DNA from: an uncultured Bacteroidota bacterium
GTDB lineage: Bacteria; Bacteroidota; Bacteroidia; Chitinophagales; Saprospiraceae
Direction of reading: 5' to 3'
Length of the DNA: 64,000 nt
NCBI GenBank assembly: GCA_937872515.1
Contig: CALMSX010000048.1
Location: 26,114 to 90,113, forward strand
The notes below the pieces were generated by a model. It had not been told where the DNA came from. It made no database searches and saw only the letters and a list, made by a program, of their open reading frames with translations. Within the stretch, counting starts at the first letter, position 1. Each line of letters starts with the position of its first letter. The translations under genes and the position numbers were made by a program. Positions 33,556-41,515 of this stretch are shown here, piece after piece.

Positions 33556-34542
33556 GTGAAAACACAAAAATACGACATCAGTGGATTAATCTGTCTTTGG
33601 GCCCTTGCCGAAAGCGGAATCGGAGGGGTTCTGCATGCTCTCAGACTCCCATTTACCGGCATTTTTGTGGGTGGATTTGCGGTGATCAGTATTGCCTTGA
33701 TCGCCTGGTACTCAAGTGATAAAAATGAAATATTAAAAGCCCTTTCTATCGTTTTAGCGGTTAAACTCCTTGCGAGTCCCCATTCTCCTTGGCAGGCTTA
33801 TGTGGCTGTAGCATTTCAAGGCTTGTTGAGCTATTTCCTGTTCAACCATCGGCAACAGTATGCCTTGCGTACCATCGCTTTCACTACTATTTGTTTGTTG
33901 GAATCCGCCCTTCAAAAAATATTACTTGCTATCTTAATTTTTGGAACAGAATTTTTATCAGCTGTTGATAAAAGTGCCATAAATGTTGCTCAAAGTGTGG
34001 GAATAGAGCTTGATTCTTCTGTTGTGACCTGGTTGTTTGTGGTATACACTCTATTGCACCTGCTAACAGGCATCTTTTTAGGTTTGTGGATTCCTTCACT
34101 TCCGCAAGCCATTGCCAGAGCAGAAGATATTGCCAACAATGACATCGAACAACACAAGCCAGTGGAAACCCAAAATGCCTCATCATGGAAAGGCCTGCTT
34201 TTTGTTTTAACTGGTATTGCCCTATTGCTTTATTTCTATTTACCCGATAACGCTGCTTTCAATTTAGTCTCTTTATTGCTTCGGGTTATCTTATTAACCC
34301 TGACATTGACCTTCGCCATAGGCCCCTTGATAAAAATGTTGATCCTGAAATATTTGGCAAAAAACAAGCAAAACAAGGCAGCTATCAACCAGGTTTTAAT
34401 ACGTCTCCCCCACTTCAGGAACAAGTTGATCCAACATTATTATTTTGCCAGAAATAACTTCCGCGGCATTAAGGCCATTAAATTTTTTATTCTGGGCATG
34501 CTGGTTTTCTCTTTAAAGGGTGAAGATGCGGCAACTCCATAA
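33556..34542 (+). CDS. Polytopic membrane protein of a molybdenum-cofactor cluster, unknown
   Basis: A 328-residue protein. The GTG at 33556 is favoured as start because a TTG start at 33511 would add a poor leader. The first half has about five hydrophobic helices (WALAESGIGGVLHALRLPFTG, ISIALIAWY, LLSYFLF, TIAFTTICLLESALQKIL) and vaguely recalls the S component of ECF transporters. A linker and two to three more helices follow. The final cytoplasmic tail is basic. Its stop overlaps the THEP1-MobA start by 17 nt, so it belongs to this cofactor operon. I do not recognise a family; molybdate or precursor uptake is only a guess. Confidence 0.6.
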   Translation: MKTQKYDISGLICLWALAESGIGGVLHALRLPFTGIFVGGFAVISIALIAWYSSDKNEILKALSIVLAVKLLASPHSPWQAYVAVAFQGLLSYFLFNHRQQYALRTIAFTTICLLESALQKILLAILIFGTEFLSAVDKSAINVAQSVGIELDSSVVTWLFVVYTLLHLLTGIFLGLWIPSLPQAIARAEDIANNDIEQHKPVETQNASSWKGLLFVLTGIALLLYFYLPDNAAFNLVSLLLRVILLTLTLTFAIGPLIKMLILKYLAKNKQNKAAINQVLIRLPHFRNKLIQHYYFARNNFRGIKAIKFFILGMLVFSLKGEDAATP

Positions 34543-35596
34543 CACCCTTGTACTGACAGGAGATACCAGGACTGGCAAATCAACGGCCATCCGGCAATTT
34601 TTATCTTCAAAAAATGATACCGGGGGCTTTCTAACCCTGGATGTTGACGACAAAAGAATGTTGTATTTCCCAAACAGCTCCACCTTCACAGCTTTTGAGA
34701 CCAATGAAGACGGGGAAGCCGAAACCATTGGTATAGGCAGGTTTCACTTTTTAAAATCGGCGTTCGATAAGGCAAAACAACATTTCAGCATTGCTCTGAA
34801 ACAAATTCCTCATTGGTGGGTGGTGGATGAAATTGGTCCCCTGGAATTGAAAGGCTCAGGATTCGAGCCCGAATTTAGTCAGGCCCTTACAAAAATGGAA
34901 AAACAAAGTCAAGCCTGTTTTCTTGTAGTGGTCAGAGAAAAATTGATAGATGAATTCAAACAACAATATGGTATACCCTCTTGTGTTTTGACAACAGCTA
35001 CCTTACGAACAATGGATGAAACCGTAGGTGTGGTTTTGTGCGGGGGAAATAGCGTCAGGATGGGTACGCCAAAAGCCTTGTTGTGTTATCACAATGAAGA
35101 AACCCAATACAAATGGTTGGCAAGCCTCCTTCAAAAAATTGCCAGTAAAATAGTGATCGCCAAAGGAAACTTGGATCTTCCCACCAGCAGTGAATGGACC
35201 TATGTCTCAGACCTGGCCGAAGATCAGGGTCCTGCAGCAGGCGTTCTCGCTGCTTTCAGAGAAAATCCCAATCATCATATTTTGGTTTGCGGCTGTGATT
35301 ATCCTTTGATCCGAATGGCTGACTTGGTGAGATTGGTAGCGGAGTGTGATCAGGAAATGGCAGTGTGTTATTCTGATAAAAGCAGCGCCAGTATTGACCC
35401 TTTGGTCTGTTTCTACCACCGCTCTTGCCTGCCTTTGATGGAGGAATGGTATCAAAAAGGAAATCGTTCTTTGCGCCATTTTTTACAAACCATACCCCAT
35501 AAAGTATTGATGCCCCTTGATGTGCAACGCATGACAAGTGTTGACGACACCACCACATTTCACCAAACAAAGAGTCGATTGCATGGAGACCATTAA
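34526..35596 (+). CDS. Fusion of THEP1-like NTPase and MobA-like molybdenum cofactor nucleotidyltransferase
   Basis: 356 residues from the ATG at 34526 (a GTG two codons earlier is possible). Residues 1 to about 165 form a P-loop domain with Walker A GDTRTGKST and Walker B VVDEIGPLE, the DEIGxxE hallmark of THEP1-type NTPases. Residues about 168-350 are a MobA-like domain opening with VLCGGNSVRMGTPKALL, the GTP-binding loop, then YVSDLAEDQGPAAGVLAAF and VCGCDYPLIR. MobA attaches GMP or CMP to molybdopterin. The fusion pairs a nucleotide-handling module with the transferase. It overlaps fdhD by 14 nt and the membrane gene by 17 nt. Confidence 0.88.
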   Translation: MRQLHNTLVLTGDTRTGKSTAIRQFLSSKNDTGGFLTLDVDDKRMLYFPNSSTFTAFETNEDGEAETIGIGRFHFLKSAFDKAKQHFSIALKQIPHWWVVDEIGPLELKGSGFEPEFSQALTKMEKQSQACFLVVVREKLIDEFKQQYGIPSCVLTTATLRTMDETVGVVLCGGNSVRMGTPKALLCYHNEETQYKWLASLLQKIASKIVIAKGNLDLPTSSEWTYVSDLAEDQGPAAGVLAAFRENPNHHILVCGCDYPLIRMADLVRLVAECDQEMAVCYSDKSSASIDPLVCFYHRSCLPLMEEWYQKGNRSLRHFLQTIPHKVLMPLDVQRMTSVDDTTTFHQTKSRLHGDH

Positions 35597-36422
35597 AAGA
35601 ATCAAAATCATTAAAGTAGCTGAAACGGAAAACAGACACATCGAAGACTGGGTGGCCGTAGAAGAACCTCTTGAAATCAGGCTTCAATATGGCCCTTTGG
35701 ATAATAGAATAAAAAAGTCAATTTCCATAACCATGAGAACCCCCGGTGATGATGTCCATCTGGCCCTTGGCTTTTTACTCAATGAAGGCATTGTCCGACA
35801 CAGCAATGAAGTCTTAAAATGCAGCCTTCAAACCTTTCATAAGGGAGAACTGAACCCCAACATCATCACTGCATCATTGCACCCGGAAGTTTCACTCCAT
35901 TCCTTCAATTTGGAAAGACATTTTTACACCAGCTCAAGCTGCGGCTTGTGTGGCAAGGCAAGCATTGAGGCAGTACAAAGTCTGGGACTGCCCCAGCTCC
36001 CCAAACCAACACCTATGGTTTCAATTAAAACCATTTGCTCCCTTCCCGCCTTGTTAAGACAGCACCAGCAAGCATTTGATGCCACCGGGGGCATCCACGC
36101 CACTGCTTTGTTTGATTACAATGGACACCTCATTCATACTGCTGAAGACGTGGGTCGCCACAATGCGATGGACAAGTTAAGTGGCTGGTGTATGATGCAT
36201 GAACACGATCTTACAAACAAAATTTTGCTGTTGAGCGGAAGAGCCAGCTTTGAATTGATCCAAAAGGCTGCTGTTACCGGTATACCTATGGTTGCGGCTG
36301 TGGGTGCACCAAGTAGTTTAGCTGTACAAACTGCCAGTGCCTGTAATATCACACTATTGGGGTTCACCAAAGCATCGAGTGCCAATATTTATTCCCATCC
36401 CGAACGGGTGACCGGTTTATAA
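35583..36422 (+). CDS. fdhD: Formate dehydrogenase accessory sulfurtransferase FdhD
   Basis: 279 residues from the ATG at 35583. The catalytic CxxC is Cys120-Gly-Leu-Cys123 in TSSSCGLCGKAS. Family segments follow: FDATGGIHATALFD, HTAEDVGRHNAMDKLSGW and LLSGRASFELIQKAAVTGIP. FdhD moves sulfur from a cysteine desulfurase to the molybdenum cofactor, which activates formate dehydrogenase. No formate dehydrogenase is in the window, so the client enzyme must lie elsewhere. The 14-nt overlap with the MobA fusion implies a single operon. Confidence 0.96.
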   Translation: METIKRIKIIKVAETENRHIEDWVAVEEPLEIRLQYGPLDNRIKKSISITMRTPGDDVHLALGFLLNEGIVRHSNEVLKCSLQTFHKGELNPNIITASLHPEVSLHSFNLERHFYTSSSCGLCGKASIEAVQSLGLPQLPKPTPMVSIKTICSLPALLRQHQQAFDATGGIHATALFDYNGHLIHTAEDVGRHNAMDKLSGWCMMHEHDLTNKILLLSGRASFELIQKAAVTGIPMVAAVGAPSSLAVQTASACNITLLGFTKASSANIYSHPERVTGL

Positions 36423-36498
36423 ATCCATCTGACTTTTAGGCCGGTCCGGATTTACTCCATTTTCAATTATATTTGCAACATTATCCAAAACCTAATTC

Positions 36499-36867
36499 AT
36501 GAAACTACGGATCAAAGGAAATTCCATAAGATTAAGATTGACAAAAAGCGAAGTGCATCAATTTTCCGAAACCGGTGTTTTTGAAGAAAAAACCAGCTTT
36601 GGGAATACAGCATTGGTTTACCGATTGCAGAGCGCAGAAGGGCCAGATAAATTGTCAGCTTCTTTTGAAAACAATGTTGTTACCGTTTTTATGGATAAAC
36701 AATTGGCCTCGGCCTGGTTTGCGAGCGAGGATATAGGTTATAAACACATTTTCAAAACATCAGACGACAACGAAATCTTTCTGTTGGTTGAAAAAGATTT
36801 TGTATGCCTCGATGAAACTTTTGAGGATCAGAGTGACAACTACGCCAACCCCAATGCCAGCTGCTAA
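36499..36867 (+). CDS. DUF7009 family protein
   Basis: A 122-residue protein beginning MKLRIKGNSIRLRLTKSEV, which I recognise as the DUF7009 family of Bacteroidota. It has no signal peptide and no known function. It follows fdhD by 76 nt, and its position suggests a link to molybdenum enzymes or formate dehydrogenase maturation. The C-terminus is short and acidic, with a terminal Cys (NANPNASC-like ending). It is convergent with the GH97 gene, only 20 nt away, with no visible terminator. Confidence 0.8.
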   Translation: MKLRIKGNSIRLRLTKSEVHQFSETGVFEEKTSFGNTALVYRLQSAEGPDKLSASFENNVVTVFMDKQLASAWFASEDIGYKHIFKTSDDNEIFLLVEKDFVCLDETFEDQSDNYANPNASC

Positions 36868-36887
36868 ATACCTGCTCTACCAGAAAT

Positions 36888-38981
36888 TTATTGCTTGATC
36901 AAAGAAATGGCAGTTCCCCCACCTTCTGCCAGATTGACCGTTAATACATCGCCCTTTTTAATCTTTCGTTTAGAGATTTTAACGGGATACGGATTGTTTT
37001 GCCAATGCGCGATTTCACCATCTTCATAAAGGGAAGCTTCATAAACGGCCCCTTCATCCAGAAAATCGAGCTTAAACTCAAACTTTCTTGCTTTTTCATC
37101 GGTAATTGAGCCGATAAACCAGTTTTGCGAAAATTTATCTTTCCTGGCTATGCTGACATAGTCACCCACCTCGGCGTTAAGCACCCGGGTGTCCTGCCAA
37201 TCAACTGGCACATCTTTGATAAATTGAAAAACATCCATTCTTTTTTCGTAAATCTCTGGCAAGTCAGCGGCCATTTGCAATGGACTGTAGAGGGTTACAT
37301 ACAAGGCAAGTTGTTTAGCCACAGTGGTGTGCACTATTTCTTTTTTGTTTTTGTCATGCACGTTCATTCTGGTCTCAAAAATGCCCGGTGTATAGTCAAA
37401 ACCACCACCCATAATCCTGGTGAATGGCAAAATAGTTTCGTGTTCAGGAGGATTGCCAGCACTCCAGGCATTAAACTCCATGCCCCTTGAGGCTTCGCAG
37501 GAAAGCCAGTTGGGATAGGTGCGGTTCATACCGGCAGGTCGATGGGACTCGTGCATATTTACCATGATTTTATGGTCTGCTGTAGCTTTTGCTACCCTCA
37601 GGTAATGGTTTACCATCCACTGACCGTCATGCCACTCTCCTTTTGGAATAATCTTTCCAACGTAGCCGGTTTTTACGGTATTAATTCCGTACTTATTCAT
37701 GAACTGATAAGCTGATTCCATTTGTTTCTCATAGTTGGTCACAGCAGAGGAGGTTTCGTGGTGCATAATAATTTTTACACCTTTGTCAGCCGCATACTTG
37801 CTCAACTCATTCATATCATAGTCAGGATAAGGTTGTGAAAAATTAAAAACTGAATCCTGCCATTTTCCAAACCAATCTTCCCAACCTACATTCCAGCCTT
37901 CAACCAAGACACCGTCAAAGCCATGTTGAGCCGCAAAATCTATGTATTTTTTAGTATTTTCTGTAGTAGCACCATGCCTGCCATGCGGTTTGCCATCTTT
38001 GGATCCCCCTGCATAATCCCAGCTGGCCTTGCCAATGTGCATAAGCCACCAGATTCCAACGTATTTCTGTGCTTTGATCCAAGATGTTTCAGCGAGGGCA
38101 CAAGGATCATTGAGATTTAAAATCAACTTTGAATTTAATAGTCCGGCAGCATTGTCCGAAATATTTATACTCCTCCAGGGACTGGTAAAAGGCAGCAAAT
38201 TCACAGATTTAATGGTAGAATCTGCCGAGGGGATGAGTTGAGCCTTCATCACATTATTACCTGTATAATTGAGGTGGAGTACCGGAAAATCTTTTAAAGC
38301 TGCTTCATGAATACAAAGATGCACACCATCCTCAGCTTTCATGGTAAAGGGTGTTTGAACCGCTTTTGGCAATACTATGTGTTGGGTATAGATCTTTTTT
38401 TCATAGCTGGGGGCATTATAAGCAAAAGCATCTATCTCACTTAAATTAGAAGTTGAATAGACATGCTCATTGCTGTCATAATCTCCCGGTATCCACCATG
38501 CCTGGTGATCGCCTGTCAATGAAAATTCAGATATTTCATCTAGTACTGTCAAGGTATCAGAGCTGCCTTGCTTAGGAATGTGGTACCTAAAACCAAGTCC
38601 ATCATCAAATACCCTAAAAATAACATCCAGTTTTTGACCAGCCTCACCCTTAAGGCTCAACTTCATTTCGTTGTAGTGTTCTGCAATTTCAGCTACTTCA
38701 CCCAAAACAGGCTTCCAGCTTCCATTGTGCGAACTATAGACTACATCGTTCACTTCAAACCCTTTGGTTAAGTTTAGGTTCTTTCCCAAAATGCCAAGCC
38801 ATGAAGTATCTATAACGGTTTTTCCTTTATAAGCAACTGTATAGAACGGCACCCCACCTTTTTGGCTGCCTGCCTTTACTACAATGTTGCCATCAGGCGA
38901 GGTAACCTTGATTTCTTTAGGAACAGAATGGCATGACATCATGCCCATTACAACTATTAAAAACAACATCCACTTATTCAT
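36888..38981 (-). CDS. Glycoside hydrolase family 97 (alpha-glycosidase)
   Basis: 697 residues from the ATG at 38981. The signal MNKWMLFLIVVMGMMSCHS ends in a lipobox, so it should be lipid-anchored. The N-terminal beta-sandwich starts with ITSPDGNIVVKAG-like text (KVTSPDGNIVVKAGSQKGG), as in SusB. The catalytic barrel has VGIWWLMHIGKASW, FDGVLVEGWNVGWEDW and IIMHHETSSAVTNYE, where GH97 enzymes hold their Ca2+ ligands and acid/base residues. ILPFTRIMGGGFDYTPGIF is another hallmark. Both inverting alpha-glucosidases and retaining alpha-galactosidases occur in the family. It is the last gene of a six-gene minus-strand operon. Confidence 0.93.
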   Translation of the reverse strand: MNKWMLFLIVVMGMMSCHSVPKEIKVTSPDGNIVVKAGSQKGGVPFYTVAYKGKTVIDTSWLGILGKNLNLTKGFEVNDVVYSSHNGSWKPVLGEVAEIAEHYNEMKLSLKGEAGQKLDVIFRVFDDGLGFRYHIPKQGSSDTLTVLDEISEFSLTGDHQAWWIPGDYDSNEHVYSTSNLSEIDAFAYNAPSYEKKIYTQHIVLPKAVQTPFTMKAEDGVHLCIHEAALKDFPVLHLNYTGNNVMKAQLIPSADSTIKSVNLLPFTSPWRSINISDNAAGLLNSKLILNLNDPCALAETSWIKAQKYVGIWWLMHIGKASWDYAGGSKDGKPHGRHGATTENTKKYIDFAAQHGFDGVLVEGWNVGWEDWFGKWQDSVFNFSQPYPDYDMNELSKYAADKGVKIIMHHETSSAVTNYEKQMESAYQFMNKYGINTVKTGYVGKIIPKGEWHDGQWMVNHYLRVAKATADHKIMVNMHESHRPAGMNRTYPNWLSCEASRGMEFNAWSAGNPPEHETILPFTRIMGGGFDYTPGIFETRMNVHDKNKKEIVHTTVAKQLALYVTLYSPLQMAADLPEIYEKRMDVFQFIKDVPVDWQDTRVLNAEVGDYVSIARKDKFSQNWFIGSITDEKARKFEFKLDFLDEGAVYEASLYEDGEIAHWQNNPYPVKISKRKIKKGDVLTVNLAEGGGTAISLIKQ

Positions 38982-38986
38982 TACTA

Positions 38987-39259
38987 TCAATTGTATTTTC
39001 CGAAAATCATATTGGCAAGCAAAATAAAAAAGATCAACACCCAGGCACCTGCCCCAATCCAAAGTGCCATTTTTGCATTTGATTTAGCTACCATTAAATA
39101 TACCGATGCACCTGCCATAGCAAGGAGTAAGACCGCATACAACCTGGTAGCGCCCACACTATATTTACTATCCTGCAAAATGCCAATGGCATTGAGGAAA
39201 AAATTTCCACCCATGTAAATATTAAAAAAGATGAAAATCCATGCTAAAATTTTTACCAT
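38987..39259 (-). CDS. Small membrane protein, unknown
   Basis: A 90-residue protein with three hydrophobic segments (about 4-22, 38-56 and 66-86). No family is recognised. It sits 11 nt after the DUF1349 gene and 5 nt before the GH97 start, so it is certainly in the same operon. The short length and lack of charged motifs suggest a minor structural or accessory membrane component. Confidence 0.7.
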   Translation of the reverse strand: MVKILAWIFIFFNIYMGGNFFLNAIGILQDSKYSVGATRLYAVLLLAMAGASVYLMVAKSNAKMALWIGAGAWVLIFFILLANMIFGKYN

Positions 39260-39270
39260 GCTTTTTGTTT

Positions 39271-39930
39271 TTATTGGCCCAGATAGGGATCATTGATGGT
39301 TTTGTATTCAAAGTAAATATCTTCAAATGTAGCGGTACAACTTTCACCTGTTGGCGACTGGGCTAAAAAACCAAACTTTAGTTCTTTGTTCCAAGCTAGT
39401 TGTACATGCCTGACAAGGGTCCAGTTCATTTTATCCTCAGAAAAGTACAAAGTTACGACCTTGCCCTTTCTTGCCATTTTTAAATAAACCCTGGATCCCT
39501 CTACAAAAGCAGAATTGCAATCATCTGACACATCGCGGGTAACCACACTTACAATTCTGTGTTTACCCAAATAATCCTTTTCAAAACAGAATTTCACCCA
39601 ATTGAAACTATCCTGTAGCAGGACCATAGCACCCCCGTCCCATTTATTCAAAAACCCATGTGAAACGGCAGCAGATGCCACAAAATCTCCGGTCACACTG
39701 GTTAAAATTTTAGGTGCATTATCTGTATTATAAGTAACCCCCGGATCCCTGAACATATCCGTTCCTTTTCCGGCGGTAATAATCATTTTGTTGTCTAAAA
39801 TCTCAAATCTTTTGGCCTGGTTGTACCATTCAAATCTCTGTGACAATCCCGGCAAAATCACTCCAATCTGAGCAGTAACTATGTGAGAAATTGCTACTAA
39901 AACAATGGTCATCCCTTTTCTAAATATCAT
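39271..39930 (-). CDS. Secreted DUF1349 (concanavalin-like) protein
   Basis: 219 residues from the ATG at 39930, which opens a Sec signal (MIFRKGMTIVLVAISHIVTAQ). The rest is a single beta-sandwich with DMFRDPGVTYNTDNAPKILTSVTGDF, YLKMARKGKVVTLYFSEDKMNW and GFLAQSPTGESCTATFEDI, the pattern of DUF1349, related to concanavalin-like lectin folds. These often bind carbohydrate or accompany glycosidases, in line with the GH97 gene downstream. It lies 49 nt after the reductase-like gene. Confidence 0.85.
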   Translation of the reverse strand: MIFRKGMTIVLVAISHIVTAQIGVILPGLSQRFEWYNQAKRFEILDNKMIITAGKGTDMFRDPGVTYNTDNAPKILTSVTGDFVASAAVSHGFLNKWDGGAMVLLQDSFNWVKFCFEKDYLGKHRIVSVVTRDVSDDCNSAFVEGSRVYLKMARKGKVVTLYFSEDKMNWTLVRHVQLAWNKELKFGFLAQSPTGESCTATFEDIYFEYKTINDPYLGQ

Positions 39931-39979
39931 CTTCCAGAATTTACTTTCAAACCTAAGTTTAAATAAAGATACATCAAAT

Positions 39980-40516
39980 TTAAATATATTGATCTCGCTC
40001 ATACTTAAGCTGCACCAGTCCTTTTGGGAAGGGCTGAACGGAAATCAGTTTATAGTTTAATCTGGGCGTGCCTGGCTTAAAAAGAGGCGTACCCCCACCC
40101 AAAAGCACAGGAATATAAGAAATGATCATTTCGTCTACCATATCCTTCACCAGCAACTGATGCAGGATTTCTGCCCCGCCTTCGCAGTAGATACGATGTC
40201 CATCTTCTTTTAATTGGGAAACAAGTTGTGCAACATCTCCATTATAAAATTGCAGGTTTTCTTTTGCCTCACCTGGTCTTGAACTGATCACATAACTCTT
40301 CTTATTGGTATGAGGATAAGATGCGTGCTTTTCAACCCAATCATAGGTTTTACGCCCAACAATGACGGTGTCAACCCGACTTATAAAATCATGGTAGCCG
40401 TAGTCTTCATCGCCATCTTCTACGATTGACAAAAAATCCAGATTGTTGTCATGGGCAGCAATGTAGCCATCAAGGCTACAGGCAATAAATAAAAATAATT
40501 TACCTTTCGGATCCAT
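39980..40516 (-). CDS. Dihydrofolate reductase-like (RibD C-terminal) protein
   Basis: A 178-residue protein starting KLFLFIACSLDGYIA, then SRVDTVIVGRKTYDWV, IYCEGGAEILHQLL and YIPVLLGGGTPLF. This is the DHFR-like / RibD C-terminal fold with its NADPH-binding glycine loops. The family reduces pteridine- or pyrimidine-like substrates; many members have unknown substrates. It overlaps the DUF1801 gene upstream by 17 nt. Confidence 0.9.
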   Translation of the reverse strand: MDPKGKLFLFIACSLDGYIAAHDNNLDFLSIVEDGDEDYGYHDFISRVDTVIVGRKTYDWVEKHASYPHTNKKSYVISSRPGEAKENLQFYNGDVAQLVSQLKEDGHRIYCEGGAEILHQLLVKDMVDEMIISYIPVLLGGGTPLFKPGTPRLNYKLISVQPFPKGLVQLKYERDQYI

Positions 40517-40859
40517 CCTTTTTTCTATTATTTTGGGCTAGATTAAACTGTATCATTTCCCGTATGAGGTCTTCCGGAATTGGCTGTGAATGTAAAATTT
40601 GCATAGAACCTTTCCCTGTCTTATATCCTCGCAATTTATCCACAAATTCAGGCAGTTGATTGGGAATTGCATATAAGCCAATGTGATGTTGGAAGGCACA
40701 AAAATGAATGAGGTATCCATTCCATTCAAAGCCTGGCATTTGGTATTTAAAGGTGGGTTTTGCTTCAGGAGCTTCATCCATCACTATCTTTGAGATATTT
40801 TCCATTCTTTCTCTCACCTCCAAAGCCAGGGTCGCAAAATAATCTTTAAAAAGTTCCAT
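40500..40859 (-). CDS. DUF1801 (YdhG/Fra-like) protein
   Basis: A 119-residue protein with VRERMENISKIVMDEAPEAKPTFKYQMPGFEWNG and a final helical part EDLIREMIQFNLA. This is the DUF1801 pattern, a small alpha/beta fold sometimes called iron chaperone-like without firm biochemistry. Its end overlaps the DHFR-like gene by 17 nt and its start lies 12 nt after the GNAT gene, so it is translationally coupled in the operon. Confidence 0.85.
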   Translation of the reverse strand: MELFKDYFATLALEVRERMENISKIVMDEAPEAKPTFKYQMPGFEWNGYLIHFCAFQHHIGLYAIPNQLPEFVDKLRGYKTGKGSMQILHSQPIPEDLIREMIQFNLAQNNRKKDGSER

Positions 40860-40871
40860 AGTTAAACGATT

Positions 40872-41399
40872 TTAAACATATTGAAGAGGGTCCCTGAGAT
40901 CCAGAAAATAACATTGATAAGGATCTTTTACGTCCTCCAGCCGCCTGCCCTGTTTGAAACCCAGTTTAAGAGCCAGTTGCAAAGAAGCTTTGTTTTGAGG
41001 GTTAATGATTGCCTGCAGGGTTTGCAAGGTTTTTGATTCTGCCAGTGTTTTAAGCAATGTTTCCAAGGCCTCAAGCATAAGCCCTCTTCCCTGATAAGAG
41101 GGATGAAGCTCATAACCCAGTTCGCAGCTTGACCTGTCATCTGAAAAAGAAAATAGACAAATACTACCCACCAAAACAGATGGGTGCTTCAACTCCATAC
41201 CTAAAATCACCCATTCTCCTGTTTCTGTCTTTTCTTTTTGGGTCACAATATAGTTTTCCGACTCACTCATGTCCTGATAGGGAGCTCTTTCAATATACCG
41301 GTTTACCTCTTCACTGCTCCGAATGGCAAATAAATCAGCCGCATCGGTTTCCATAAGCTTCCTAAGGATGAGTCTTTCGGTATAAAGGGTTTCCAACAT
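40872..41399 (-). CDS. GNAT N-acetyltransferase (RimJ/RimL type)
   Basis: A 175-residue protein with LYTERLILRKLMETDAADLF, the typical RimJ/RimL opening, and CELGYELHPSYQGRGLMLEAL, the acetyl-CoA-binding motif. Such enzymes acetylate protein N-termini or small amines with acetyl-CoA. It is the first gene of the six-gene operon that ends in GH97; the promoter should lie within 41400-41515, shared with the divergent kynurenine operon. Confidence 0.92.
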   Translation of the reverse strand: MLETLYTERLILRKLMETDAADLFAIRSSEEVNRYIERAPYQDMSESENYIVTQKEKTETGEWVILGMELKHPSVLVGSICLFSFSDDRSSCELGYELHPSYQGRGLMLEALETLLKTLAESKTLQTLQAIINPQNKASLQLALKLGFKQGRRLEDVKDPYQCYFLDLRDPLQYV

Positions 41400-41515
41400 G
41401 GTTCCAAAAATAGTGTTTATTTTTAATTCCTGACCGGTCCATCCAACGGACTTTAGGCCTTACTCAATGCTCTTCTTTCAGAAATTCCCCTTAATTTCGC
41501 AGCAAATCCAAATCA

